The position numbers were made by a program, and so were the translations under genes. From JBEKCP01 sp049509515 (GTDB lineage: Bacteria > Planctomycetota > Planctomycetia > Pirellulales > Thermoguttaceae): 64,000 nucleotides of DNA. Below, one piece after another: positions 32,095 through 41,088 of the stretch. The notes beneath the pieces are model-generated. The model saw only the letters and a list, made by a program, of their open reading frames with translations. It did not search any database and was not told the origin of the DNA. The stretch is taken from NCBI GenBank assembly GCA_049509515.1, contig JBEKZV010000010.1, forward strand, positions 1 through 64,000, given 5' to 3'. Position 1 is the stretch's first letter. Each line of letters starts with the position of its first letter.

Positions 32095-34566
32095 ATGTCC
32101 CCGATCTCTCGTTCGGCGGCGGCCTCCGCGGGCGTCCTGTTGGCCATCCTATGGACGGGCTGCTCGAAGCCCGAGCCCCCGGCCCCGCTCGCGGCGGACG
32201 GCGAGTCGCAGGGGTCCAAGGCGGCGGAGAAACTCACGACCGCCTCGGCCGTGCTGGAGCGGATGGCGCGAGCCTACCAGAAGGCATCCAGCTACGCCGA
32301 CTTCGGCACGCTACAGCTCCAGGCGCAGACAGTCCGCGGCCCAATCGACTGGTCCGCGCCCTACTCCGTGAAACTGGTCCGGCCGAACAAGTTGCGGCTG
32401 GAACTCAACGACGGGGTGGTCTGCAGCGACGGGCAGCGCTGGAACGCCTGGATTCACAGCATCACCGGCCAGTTCGTCAGTCGCGAAGCGCCGGCGCGGC
32501 TGACGGTGGACGTCGTGGCCGCCGACGGCGTCCTGGCGGCGGCCCTCAGCCGGGGTTTCGACGGGCGGATCGCGTCGCTGCCCTGGTCCCCACAACTGTC
32601 GCTCTTGTTGGGCGACGATCCGGTCCGGCAGCTCTTGGGGAATGCCGAGTCGCCCGCGCTGTTGGAGCCGGGGAAGATCGGCGACGACGCCTGCTACCGC
32701 GTGCAGGCCAAATGGCCCGACGGCGTGACGGTGTTCTGGATCGAACAGCAGAGCTTCGCGCTGCGTCGCGTGGTTTTCCCCACGGCCGGGTTGTGGCAGC
32801 TTTTCGGCGGGGAGAAACAAGTCGAGAGCCTCTCCCTGGTGGCCGATTTCGTGGGGGCCAAATTGGATGCGGAGGTGGATGCGAAAGCCTTTCAGTTCAG
32901 CGTCCCGCAGGGTGCCGAGCAGGTGAAGATGTTCCTGCCGCCGGACATGTACCAGTTGCTGGGCAAGCCGGTCCCCGACTTCAAGTTCATCGACCGCCAG
33001 GGCAAGCCCGTCACGCCCAAAGCGCTGGCCGGCAAGGCGGTCGTCCTGGCCTTCTGGAACACCGGCTACGAGCCGTGCTACGCGCTTCTGCAGGAACTGG
33101 AGAAGGTCTATCAGAAGGAGAAAAGCCAGCCCAAGCTGGCCCTGCTGGCCGTCAACCTGGACCCCAAGGAGACCGAGAACAAGGCGCTCGACGAGGTTCT
33201 GGCCGACTTGAAAGTGACGCTGCCGCTGGCCCGCGACCCCGACGAGCAGGCCTCCGGCACGCTACGGGTGTACGCCACGCCAAGCGTTTTCATCCTGGGG
33301 GCCGACGGCGTGCTCCAGGAATGCGAGCTGGGCGAAATGGCGGACTTCCTGCAGGCGTTGCCGGCCCGCTTGGAAAAACTGCTCGCCGGTGATGACCTGT
33401 CGAAGGAAGCCATCGCACGCTACCAGGGTCGCATCCGCGCGAACCAGAAGGTGGTGGACGACGCCTTCCAGGGCAAGATGCCGGAGAACGCCGTCCCTGC
33501 CAAAGCGGCGGAGAGCACCGTCACTGCCAACGTGGCGGAGACCCAGCCTCGCACCGAGCCGAAGACGCTCAAGCTGGTGCCCCTGTGGAAGGCCGGCGGC
33601 GTCAAGAGCCCCGGCAACATCCTGGTCGTCCCGGGCCCCGAAGGGACACCCTCTCGGGCACCGCGAATCTTCGTCATCGACGAGCTCAAGTCCATTGTGG
33701 AGCTGGGGACGGACGGCAAACCGTTGGCCACCCACCGGCCCAACCCGGACGGCGAATTGGTCTCGAACCTCCGCACGGCCGTCGGCGGCGACGGGAAGCG
33801 GATCTTTGCGGCCTTCGGCCTGACCGGCCAGCAGTTCTTCTGCTTCGACGCCGACTGGAAACAGTTCCTTGCCTTCCCCGACGCCGCGATCAAGGCCAAC
33901 CACGGGGGCATCGCCGACGTCGCCCTGGGCGACGCCGACGGCAGCGGCGTGCTGCGGGCCTACGTCGGCTACTGGGGCGCCACCGGCATCCAGAAGGTCT
34001 CGCTGGAGGGCAAGCGGCTCCGCTCGAACCGCACGCTGCTGAGCGTGGTGCGAACCGCCCTGGGACCCCCTGATCGCCAAAACCACCGGAGCCTTGTGTG
34101 TGCGTACCAGAGCACCAGCGGGGCCCTGGCCGTGCTGGACGCCAACCTGGACCGGCAGGGCGAGATCCTCGTGCCCAACTGGCCCATCGGCTCGATCCAG
34201 GCCGCCGACCTCTTAGGCGACGGCAAGCCGCTCTGGGCCGCCCTGTCGGTCGGCGCCGAGGGCCAAACCGTCATCCTGGGCGTCAGCCTAAGAGGAGACG
34301 TGCTCTGGACCTGTCCGCTCCCCAAGGGCCTGCCCCGCCAGCCGATCGAGCGGATCATCCCCGGCCGGATCGCGGCGGACGGCCCCGGGCTATGGATCCT
34401 GCCCGGCGCGGACGGCTCGATCCACTTCGTCTCGGCCGAGGGCAAGGTGGTCGACCGGTTCAACTACGGGGCCGTGCTGGGCGGCCTGGCCACAGCGGTG
34501 CTCGACGGCAAGCCGGTCTTGCTCGTGGCTTCCGAGAACGGTTTGGAGGCGCTGGCGATCCAGTGA
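32095..34566 (+). CDS. lipoprotein with TlpA-like domain and C-terminal propeller-like region
   Basis: An 823-residue lipoprotein: signal and lipobox ILWTGC, lipidated Cys followed by SKPEPP. Residues about 45-285 resemble the LolA/DUF2092 outer-membrane lipoprotein fold (VLERMARAYQKASSYADFG). Residues about 290-430 form a TlpA/AhpC-type thioredoxin fold (PVPDFKFIDRQGKPVTPKAL) in which the active site reads FWNTGYEPCY: only the second Cys of CxxC remains, so classical disulfide exchange is unlikely. The last 300 residues contain repeated short beta motifs (KRIFAAFGL, LRAYVGYWG, KPLWAALSVG), consistent with a beta-propeller. ATG 32095 is preferred over upstream frames that run through the inverted-repeat element. 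It probably acts in the periplasm in cargo or redox sensing. Confidence 0.72.
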   Translation: MSPISRSAAASAGVLLAILWTGCSKPEPPAPLAADGESQGSKAAEKLTTASAVLERMARAYQKASSYADFGTLQLQAQTVRGPIDWSAPYSVKLVRPNKLRLELNDGVVCSDGQRWNAWIHSITGQFVSREAPARLTVDVVAADGVLAAALSRGFDGRIASLPWSPQLSLLLGDDPVRQLLGNAESPALLEPGKIGDDACYRVQAKWPDGVTVFWIEQQSFALRRVVFPTAGLWQLFGGEKQVESLSLVADFVGAKLDAEVDAKAFQFSVPQGAEQVKMFLPPDMYQLLGKPVPDFKFIDRQGKPVTPKALAGKAVVLAFWNTGYEPCYALLQELEKVYQKEKSQPKLALLAVNLDPKETENKALDEVLADLKVTLPLARDPDEQASGTLRVYATPSVFILGADGVLQECELGEMADFLQALPARLEKLLAGDDLSKEAIARYQGRIRANQKVVDDAFQGKMPENAVPAKAAESTVTANVAETQPRTEPKTLKLVPLWKAGGVKSPGNILVVPGPEGTPSRAPRIFVIDELKSIVELGTDGKPLATHRPNPDGELVSNLRTAVGGDGKRIFAAFGLTGQQFFCFDADWKQFLAFPDAAIKANHGGIADVALGDADGSGVLRAYVGYWGATGIQKVSLEGKRLRSNRTLLSVVRTALGPPDRQNHRSLVCAYQSTSGALAVLDANLDRQGEILVPNWPIGSIQAADLLGDGKPLWAALSVGAEGQTVILGVSLRGDVLWTCPLPKGLPRQPIERIIPGRIAADGPGLWILPGADGSIHFVSAEGKVVDRFNYGAVLGGLATAVLDGKPVLLVASENGLEALAIQ

Positions 34567-34661
34567 CGGACGCATGACGCTCCATACCGCGGCGCCCATT
34601 CGCTCCTCGGCCGTGCGGCGGGGAATTCCGCGCACGTAACCCAATTCGCGCCTTGTTCGCC

Positions 34662-34907
34662 TTACGCGCGCTCTCTCGTCGCGGCTGCCGCCGGACCCGT
34701 GGAGCCGGTCGGCGGGTCGGGCGGCAGGACCTCGATGGCCGCGAAAGGACACTGCTCGACGCACATCATACACCCGACGCACGCCCCGGGCACACCCTCG
34801 GGGTAGGCCGTCAGGCGGCCCATCGCAATCGCCCCATACGTGCAGACGTCGCCGCAGATGCCGCAGCCGGTACACTCCCGCTGGATCAACCGCCACTGCC
34901 AAGTCAT
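34662..34907 (-). CDS. 2x[4Fe-4S] ferredoxin
   Basis: An 81-residue ferredoxin with two cluster motifs: CTGCGICGDVC and CVGCMMCVEQCPF. The second is canonical; the first lacks the trailing Pro (CTYG). It probably carries electrons for a membrane complex. Its ATG overlaps the stop of the upstream membrane-protein gene (ATGA), so the two are translated together. A Pro/Ala/Thr-rich tail of about 18 residues follows the second cluster. Confidence 0.88.
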   Translation of the reverse strand: MTWQWRLIQRECTGCGICGDVCTYGAIAMGRLTAYPEGVPGACVGCMMCVEQCPFAAIEVLPPDPPTGSTGPAAAATRERA

Positions 34908-35542
34908 TGCTTTGGGGCCTTGGAAGAAACGTAGACTTTTCGCCAGCCGGACCATGCACCCCAGGCCAGCACGGCCAGGAGCGCGGGGAAGCACACCAGG
35001 AAGGTGTTGTGCGAGAGGTCGATCCCGTACGGATCGGCATTGGACCGCAGGTGCGTCTTGATATAAAGCCAAAACGGGCTGTCATGCCTGGCGAGGTACT
35101 CGTGGCCGGCCGCCTCCATGACCAGCGTGAAGCCGAGCATGGCCACCAGCGACCCGGCCAACATCAGGTACAGCGAGCGGAAGTAATTCTTCGAGCCCAC
35201 TTCGTGGCCGCCGTGGAACAGCCGCAGGATCAGGGCCACCGCGAACAGGATGGTGGCCACCGGACAGAAGGGCACCGCCACCTTGATGTCCGACATGATG
35301 TCCGGATTGAGCACCAGGTAGCCGATCACCACCGCGAAGGCCAGCAGGACGTCGACCACGACCACGCTCGACACCCGCCAGAGCTCGATCGAGACCCGCA
35401 GGGTCAGGTGTTTCTCCACCGCCTGGTAGTAGGGCTGGACCATGGCCAGGCCGGTGGCCAGGATGCCGGCAAGGATGGCGGCATCGAACAGACTTTGGAG
35501 GCTCCAGACTTCCAGGGCTTTGCTGACGGCTTCTTCGTTCAT
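34904..35542 (-). CDS. multi-pass membrane protein coupled to ferredoxin
   Basis: A 212-residue protein with about five transmembrane helices (FDAAILAGILATGLAMV, VVVVDVLLAFAVVIGYLVL, FCPVATILFAVALIL, SLYLMLAGSLVAMLGFTLVM, TFLVCFPALLAVLAWGAW). Conserved-looking histidines flank helices 3-4 (LFHGGHEVG, EAAGHEYLARHD), which could bind haem or metal. It is expressed with the ferredoxin gene and divergently from a hemerythrin protein. A membrane redox partner, for example a cytochrome b-like subunit, is plausible but not shown. GGGG lies about 7 nt before the ATG. Confidence 0.7.
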   Translation of the reverse strand: MNEEAVSKALEVWSLQSLFDAAILAGILATGLAMVQPYYQAVEKHLTLRVSIELWRVSSVVVVDVLLAFAVVIGYLVLNPDIMSDIKVAVPFCPVATILFAVALILRLFHGGHEVGSKNYFRSLYLMLAGSLVAMLGFTLVMEAAGHEYLARHDSPFWLYIKTHLRSNADPYGIDLSHNTFLVCFPALLAVLAWGAWSGWRKVYVSSKAPKQ

Positions 35543-35650
35543 GGTACATCCCCGGGGGCGAACAGGGCGGGTAAACAGCCGCCATTTTCGTCCATCCGCT
35601 CCGCCGGGTCAATCGGCGGCGGCCGTAATGTCGCCGGCACCGGGCACCGT

Positions 35651-35727
35651 CGGGCACCATGCGTAGCATGGTCGGCATGGTCGGTGTGCCGGATTCCGCA
35701 CACCGACCATGCCGTGCATGGTGCCCG
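35651..35727. repeat. nested palindromic intergenic element
   Basis: An outer 12-bp stem (CGGGCACCATGC / GCATGGTGCCCG) encloses a perfect 16-bp stem (GGCATGGTCGGTGTGC / GCACACCGACCATGCC) with an 8-nt loop, plus the small palindrome ACCATGC-GTA-GCATGGT. It lies between the divergent membrane-protein and hemerythrin genes. Related single-unit copies are at 17911, 46291, 49035, 54888, 59727 and 62321. Confidence 0.85.
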
Positions 35728-35919
35728 GTGCGGCCTACGTTGCCGGGCTTGCGTTCTTCTTGGGGGCACGCTACGGGGACTTGACCTTGCCGGAAGAATG
35801 TCCTGGTGCGGTGGAGGCGACAACCGAAACCCGTCTTGGGTCTTAGCTCTTGGGTCTTGGTGCCAGGACCTAAGGCCGAAGATCCAAGACCAGAATCCGT
35901 GCGACGGGAGGAGACGCTT

Positions 35920-36663
35920 ATGGACGCTTCGAGGCGCGAGTGGCTCATTACGGCGGCGACGGCGGGGGTGTCGGGGGCCACCGCCGGGTGGCTGTGCAAC
36001 CTGGCCGCCGGCGCCGGTCCGGCCGAGGCCCCCAAGGCCGAGGCCAAGTCCCCCCAGGCCAAGACGGCCGAGGAGGTCTCGCCCGGCGAAGACCTCATGC
36101 GCGAGCACGGCGTTCTAAAGCGCCTGCTGTTGGTCTACGGCGAGGTGGTCCGGAGGCTCGATGCCAAGCAGGACGTGCCGCCGGCGCCGCTGGCCGAGGC
36201 GGCGGGGATCGTGCAGGCATTCGTCGAGGATTACCACGAGAAGCTCGAGGAGGATTTCCTGTTTCCCCGCTTCAAGAAGGCCCACCGCTTGGTCGAGCTG
36301 GTGGACGTCCTGGCGGCGCAGCACGTGGCCGGGCGGCGGTTGACCCAGACCGCGCTGCGGCTGGCGACGGCCCCGGCCCTGCGGTCGGCCGACGACCGCC
36401 GCGTGCTGGCCGCCGCGCTGGGGCAGTTCATCCGCATGTACCAGCCGCACGAGGCGCGGGAGGACACCGTGCTGTTTCCCGCCTTCCACGACCTGGTGAG
36501 CCAGCAGGAGTACGACGCCCTGGGCGAGGACTTCGAGAAGCGGGAGAACGACCGCTTCGGGCAGGACGGGTTCCAGAAGGTGGTCGCACGCGTCGCGCGG
36601 ATCGAGAAGACGCTGGGGATTTACGACCTGGCCCAGTTCACGCCGAGGGGGACAGAAGAATAG
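35920..36663 (+). CDS. exported hemerythrin-domain protein
   Basis: A 247-residue protein with a Tat-like leader (SRREWLITAATAG). The hemerythrin four-helix diiron site is visible: EHGVLKRLL, DYHEKLEEDFLFPRF (HxxxEE), AAQHVAGRRL and QPHEAREDTVLFPAFH. Such domains bind O2 or sense NO and redox state. GGGAGGAG lies 6 nt before the ATG. It is divergent from the ferredoxin/membrane-protein pair across a 377-bp palindrome-bearing gap, suggesting a related O2/redox role; that link is inference. Confidence 0.85.
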   Translation: MDASRREWLITAATAGVSGATAGWLCNLAAGAGPAEAPKAEAKSPQAKTAEEVSPGEDLMREHGVLKRLLLVYGEVVRRLDAKQDVPPAPLAEAAGIVQAFVEDYHEKLEEDFLFPRFKKAHRLVELVDVLAAQHVAGRRLTQTALRLATAPALRSADDRRVLAAALGQFIRMYQPHEAREDTVLFPAFHDLVSQQEYDALGEDFEKRENDRFGQDGFQKVVARVARIEKTLGIYDLAQFTPRGTEE

Positions 36664-36770
36664 GGGACAGAAAGACAGACCGCTCGGCGGCGATTGTCCG
36701 TCGCCGGTTGTCCGTTGTCCCTTGAATGCCACTGACAACTGACCACGGACTACTGACAACGGACATTACT

Positions 36771-38783
36771 TCATTTTCCGGCCGGCACATTGTAGGCGGT
36801 CGGGGCGACGTCCTTGTCCCCGGGCTGGCCGTCGGCGGCGGACTTGGCCGGCGAGTGGCTCGTGCCGGTGACGAAGTTGTCGATCGCGGCCGAGTCCTGG
36901 AGGTGCTCGAAACACTGCGCCATGGCCAGCCGCTGCTTCTTCTCGCGGACGTCCTTCTCGATCTCGGCGCGGACGCGGGGGTCGGCCATCGTAACCTCGG
37001 CCGCCTTCGTCAGGCCCTCGCAGAAGAGGATCGCGTAGCGGTCGTCGTCGAGCTGGACGACTCCGGAGAGCTCGCCCGGCTTCAGCGCGAAGGCTTCCTT
37101 TTCCAAGAGGGGCTGCCCGCCGTAGTGCCGGATCTCCGTCACTTCGCCCCCCAGCGCCCGGCTGCCGCCTTCGATCGAGTACTTCGTGGCCAGGTTGCTG
37201 AAGTTCTCGAGGGTCGGTGTTCTGCGCGCCAAGTCCCAGACGTGCTCGGCGCTGCGGAAGTTGCCCAGCACGATCGCCCGGCAGCGGACCCGCGGCCCGT
37301 AATTCGCCGCGAAGCTCCGGTCCAGATCCTCCTGGGTCACGTCGGCCTTGCCGGCGGCGAGCTTCTGCAAGGCCACCGACGGCCACACGGCGTCGCGGCG
37401 GTACAGCTCGGCCGAGACGCCCTGCCGCCGGGTGACCAGTTCCAGCCACGCCTTCACGTCGGCCGAGCCGTCGGGCAGGGGCTTGACCAGTTGCAAGGCC
37501 GCCCGGGCCACCTCGGCGTCGATCTCCTGCGGGCTGACCGTGACGTGGGCCTGCTGGCAGGCCAGCTCGATCAGCTTGCGGTTGATCATGGCCTCCAGCA
37601 CGTCCCCGCCGTGGCGGTCGATGCACTCGCCGGCCAGTTGCCGCATGCTGACGGGCTGGCCGTTGATCAGGGCCGCGACCCCCGGCATCTGCCGGCTGCG
37701 GACCGGGTCGTTCCACACGTTCTGGACCGCCTTCGTGTCAAACGCCCGCTTCTGCAACTCCGCGAAAATGTCGGTGGCGGCCGCCCGCAACTTGCCGTCG
37801 CGGATGGCCTCTTCAAGCCTGGCCTGGACGTCTTCGAAACGCACGTTGCGGGCCGGGATCAGCCGCTCGCGCTTGAGGATCACGTACTGGCCGCCGGCCT
37901 TGATGACCGGCGACACCCCGCCGTCGGGCATTGCGAAGACAGCCTGTTCGATCGGGGGGCAGCCGCTGTGGCGGTGGATGGGCTGGATGAGCCCCTTGAT
38001 CGCGGCGCTGGGGGCGTCTTCGGAATGGGTCTTCGCCAGGTTGCCGAACGTGTCCGGGTTGGCGGCCGCCAGGGCCCGGACCCGCTGGGCCTTCTCGAGG
38101 CTGGCGGTGGCGATCATCCGCGCCTGGACCGCCGGCCCGTACTCCCGCTCCATCGCCTCGACGAGCTCGGCCTGCGTGACCACCAGCCGCTCGCCGGCCA
38201 GCTTCCGCAGCGCCAGGCTCGGCCAGATGATGTCGTTGCAGTATTGTTCCGGCTGGATTCCGCGCTCTTGCCTGAGGAGCTTCATCCACTGATTGACCGG
38301 GATCTTGAATCGCTTGGCCATCCGCTCGATCTCGCCGTCGATTTCTTCCCGCGTGATCGAGATCCCGCGCCGCCGGCATTCCTGCAGGATCAGGTACTTG
38401 TTGGTCATCGCCTCCAGCACTTCCTTGCCGAAGTGCACGACGCACTCGTCGGCGAGCTCCTGGCGGGTGATCGGCTGGCCATTGACCGTCGCCACGATGT
38501 CCGGCAGCGGCTTCTTGCCGGCAGAGCCGGGGGAGGCGGCAAAGCCGGGAGACTTGGCCGCCGCCGCGGCGGCGGCCGCACGCCCGGCGGGCGGGGCACT
38601 CGCTTGCGGGTCGGCCGCCGGCTGCGACAGCCGTGTCAGGGCCGGGCCATCGGCCGGGGTTCCGACCTGTGCCTCGGCGGATGCCGTGCCCCAATAGTAG
38701 CGTGCCACGCCACAGACGCCCAACACCCCCAGACCGCCCAGGACCATCCCTAGCCGGGCCTTGCGGAAGCCATCGCGGGTCAT
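36771..38783 (-). CDS. parvulin-type peptidyl-prolyl isomerase, two SurA-like modules
   Basis: A 670-residue membrane-anchored protein: N-terminal helix (LGMVLGGLGVLGVCGVA), an Ala/Pro-rich linker, then two tandem SurA-N/rotamase modules. Module 1 spans about 90-345 (IVATVNGQPITRQELADEC to GGQYVILKRERLI). Module 2 spans about 365-625 (VAALINGQPVSMRQLAGEC to DDRYAILFCEGLT). The rotamase parts are diverged; the GGxxG and FALKPGELS motifs are clearest in module 2 (GGEVTEIRH). It likely chaperones exported proteins. GGAG lies 8 nt before the ATG. The repeat architecture suggests an internal duplication. Confidence 0.85.
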   Translation of the reverse strand: MTRDGFRKARLGMVLGGLGVLGVCGVARYYWGTASAEAQVGTPADGPALTRLSQPAADPQASAPPAGRAAAAAAAAKSPGFAASPGSAGKKPLPDIVATVNGQPITRQELADECVVHFGKEVLEAMTNKYLILQECRRRGISITREEIDGEIERMAKRFKIPVNQWMKLLRQERGIQPEQYCNDIIWPSLALRKLAGERLVVTQAELVEAMEREYGPAVQARMIATASLEKAQRVRALAAANPDTFGNLAKTHSEDAPSAAIKGLIQPIHRHSGCPPIEQAVFAMPDGGVSPVIKAGGQYVILKRERLIPARNVRFEDVQARLEEAIRDGKLRAAATDIFAELQKRAFDTKAVQNVWNDPVRSRQMPGVAALINGQPVSMRQLAGECIDRHGGDVLEAMINRKLIELACQQAHVTVSPQEIDAEVARAALQLVKPLPDGSADVKAWLELVTRRQGVSAELYRRDAVWPSVALQKLAAGKADVTQEDLDRSFAANYGPRVRCRAIVLGNFRSAEHVWDLARRTPTLENFSNLATKYSIEGGSRALGGEVTEIRHYGGQPLLEKEAFALKPGELSGVVQLDDDRYAILFCEGLTKAAEVTMADPRVRAEIEKDVREKKQRLAMAQCFEHLQDSAAIDNFVTGTSHSPAKSAADGQPGDKDVAPTAYNVPAGK

Positions 38784-38953
38784 TGCGGTTTCTCCATAAA
38801 CCTGAAAGCGACAAGAGTTTGCGCCGCGTCCAATCGCGTCGTGCAATCGGGTGCGGGAGCAATAGTATAGAAAACTCCCACCGGTGAAGCAATATCGCTT
38901 GCCGGCCCAACGTGGAATTGGCGCGCCACCGGTGGATCGGGTATGAAGGGGAA

Positions 38954-39703
38954 ATGACGCTGCTCGCCTGCCCTTGGCCCTCGCCGCCGCGCCAGCCCCG
39001 GCTCGCCCCGGGCGAGGTCCACCTGTGGTGTGCCCCGCTGGATCTGCCGGCCGCACAAATCGAGGCCCTCCTCCCGGCGCTGGCCCCCGACGAGCGGTGC
39101 CGGGCCGACCGCTTCCGGACCGGACAGCTCCGCGACCGCTTCATCGCCGGTCGAGGACTCTTGCGAACCGTGCTGTCGCGGTACCTCCCGGCCGCACCGG
39201 CGGAGCTGGAGTTCGAATACCAGCCCTACGGCAAGCCCGTCCTGATCCCTTCGGCCGCCCGGCCGGATCTCTCGTTCAACCTCTCCCACTCCCACGGCTT
39301 GACCCTTATGGCCGTGGCCGCCGGGCTGGCAATCGGAGTCGACATCGAACAGGTTCGGCCGGTGCGGAACCTCGCCGGGCTGGTCGAGCGGTTCTTTGCC
39401 CCCCAGGAGCGACGCCAGTGGGAGCATCTCGGCGAAACAGTCCGGACCCTGGCGTTCTTCTACGGCTGGACGCGGAAAGAAGCGTGGCTGAAGGCCACCG
39501 GCAGCGGGCTGTCCTTCCCGTTGGATCAGTTCTGCGTGAGCCTGGACCCGGCGGAGCCGGCGCGGCTGATTTCCGTCCGCGGCAGTTCGGCCGAGGCCGC
39601 CGCCTGGCACCTTCAAAGCTGTGAGCCGTGCCCCAACTACGTTGCCGCGCTGGCGGCCCGGGCCGACCGGGTCGAGATCCGCCGCTGGCGGTTGGAGCCG
39701 TAG
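38954..39703 (+). CDS. 4'-phosphopantetheinyl transferase, Sfp type
   Basis: A 249-residue Sfp-type enzyme with motifs GKPVLI, LSFNLSHSHG, IGVDIEQV (Mg/CoA site) and FYGWTRKEAWLKATGSGL. It transfers phosphopantetheine from CoA to carrier-protein serines of fatty acid, polyketide or nonribosomal peptide systems. No carrier or synthase gene lies in the window, so it probably acts in trans. ATG 38954 has GGGG immediately upstream at short spacing; a GTG at 38912 is the alternative. A 9-bp hairpin (CCCGCCGAC / GTCGGCGGG) follows the gene near 39730. Confidence 0.9.
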   Translation: MTLLACPWPSPPRQPRLAPGEVHLWCAPLDLPAAQIEALLPALAPDERCRADRFRTGQLRDRFIAGRGLLRTVLSRYLPAAPAELEFEYQPYGKPVLIPSAARPDLSFNLSHSHGLTLMAVAAGLAIGVDIEQVRPVRNLAGLVERFFAPQERRQWEHLGETVRTLAFFYGWTRKEAWLKATGSGLSFPLDQFCVSLDPAEPARLISVRGSSAEAAAWHLQSCEPCPNYVAALAARADRVEIRRWRLEP

Positions 39704-39772
39704 GGCAGCGGGCAGTGGGCCGTGGGGGGAGGTTGCCAAAAGCCCGCCGACTGCGTCGGCGGGTTGGTGGGC

Positions 39773-39805
39773 AAATAACCGCGGATGTATATCCACGAGC
39801 GGGAA
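39773..39805. repeat. dispersed CCGCGGATGTATATCC palindrome, copy 1
   Basis: AAATAACCGCGGATGTATATCCACGAGCGGG, matching in reverse the segment at 49843-49870 (CGCTCGCGGATATACATCCGCGG). The core ATGTATAT is palindromic. The remainder of 39704-40005 shows only G-rich low-complexity sequence. Confidence 0.65.
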
Positions 39806-40005
39806 AGGTGTGAAAGGTGAGAATGGCGTGAAGGGGGTGAAGCGTATTGGGCCGGCAATCAGCGCAATGTTCACAAGAACAGTTCATATTTACAGGATGC
39901 CATCGAATCGAGTATGACACCCCGCACTGGAAGCGGAAACAGGCAGCGCCGCGAGGGACCCGGTTGGGCCCAGCGCGCTAGGCGGTCTTTTTTGGCAGGA
40001 AGCCT

Positions 40006-40866
40006 ATGCAACGGATCGAGCGCTGGTCCCGTGGGGAACTCTCCCCTAACACGGGGGAACGGATTGCTTCCCGGTCGGCCCTCACGCCGGACCACGACTT
40101 GACGGTCGTCATTCCCGCCTTCAACGAGCAACAGCGGCTCCCGTGGACGCTCGGGGAATTGGGGCAGTTCTTGGAGTCCTGGGGATTGGACTACCGGGTG
40201 CTGGTGGCCGACGACGGCAGCAGCGACGCTACGGCCACGCTGACCGAGTTGCTGGGGCCGCGATTTGCAACGCTCTCGCTTCCCGAGCATCGCGGCAAGG
40301 GCTGCGCGGTCCGGACGGCGATGCTCCACGCCACCGGCCACGTGGTCGCCTTCACCGACGCCGATCTGCCCTTCGAGCTGGCGGCCTTGCGGGAGGGCTA
40401 CCGGCAAATCCGCGGCGGACAGTGCGCGGTGGTCTTCGGTGCCCGGGACCTCGAGCAATCGGCCCACAAGGCCCCGCGACGATTCTCCCGCACGCTGGCC
40501 ACGTGGGTTTTCCGCGAGCTGGTCAAGCGACTCATCTCGCGCCAAGTCACCGACACGCAGTGCGGCCTGAAGCTCTTCAGTCTCCAGGCCGCAACGGAGG
40601 TCTTCTCGCGGGCCACGCTGGACGGTTTCGCGTTCGATGCCGAAGTCGTGCTGCTGGTGGAGCAACTGGGACTGCGGTTCCGGCGGATTCCGGTCAACCT
40701 GGTGCGCGAGTACGCTTCGACCCTTTCCGTGGCACGGGATACGCTGCCCATGCTGTGGGACATCGCGGCCCTCTGGTGGCGCAACCGCTTCCTGCGGCCG
40801 GTCCCGGTCTGGCCGGTGGCGCAGGCGGAAGCGACGCAATCCGCACGCCGGAAACAGGCGGCATGA
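40006..40866 (+). CDS. GT2 family polyprenyl-phosphate glycosyltransferase (FlmF2/DPG-like)
   Basis: A 286-residue GT-A fold enzyme of the dolichyl-phosphate glucosyl/mannosyltransferase group: VVIPAFNE, ADDGSSD, HRGKGCAVRTAML, the metal-binding TDADLPF, and TDTQCGLKLF. It should move a sugar from a nucleotide donor to undecaprenyl phosphate on the cytoplasmic face. AGGA lies 5 nt before the ATG. It is followed in the same direction by a YdjC-type deacetylase and a GT39 transferase, the gene order expected for FlmF2-NaxD-FlmK-type amino-sugar modification of lipid A. Donor sugar not readable from sequence. Confidence 0.88.
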   Translation: MQRIERWSRGELSPNTGERIASRSALTPDHDLTVVIPAFNEQQRLPWTLGELGQFLESWGLDYRVLVADDGSSDATATLTELLGPRFATLSLPEHRGKGCAVRTAMLHATGHVVAFTDADLPFELAALREGYRQIRGGQCAVVFGARDLEQSAHKAPRRFSRTLATWVFRELVKRLISRQVTDTQCGLKLFSLQAATEVFSRATLDGFAFDAEVVLLVEQLGLRFRRIPVNLVREYASTLSVARDTLPMLWDIAALWWRNRFLRPVPVWPVAQAEATQSARRKQAA

Positions 40867-40903
40867 AAGACTGTGGTTGGAGTTCTGCGAATTGAGAATT
40901 TGA

Positions 40904-41040
40904 GGTCCCCTCTCCCTCCGGGAGCGACCGCTGGCGTGGTGCCCGAGGGTGAGGGCGGTTGGTCGATAATGGCTTGTCTTGCCCGCGTGTCCCGTCAGTC
41001 CCCTCACCCCCTGCCCCTCTCCCAAAGGGAGAGGGGAGCA
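40904..41040. repeat. ~137-bp element with TCCCCTCTCCCT terminal inverted repeats
   Basis: The ends GGTCCCCTCTCCCTCCGGGAG and CTCTCCCAAAGGGAGAGGGGA are inverted repeats around a non-coding middle. It separates the GT2 gene from the deacetylase gene. An open frame runs through it into the deacetylase, producing a doubtful N-terminal extension. Confidence 0.65.
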
Positions 41041-41088
41041 TGGTGCGAGAGTCCGCATGAAGCTGCACAGGGTGGCAACGACCGGCGC

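Noticed and set aside
36726..38753. 675-codon plus-strand frame opposite the isomerase
   Set aside because: Antisense of a protein with clear duplicated SurA-like modules.
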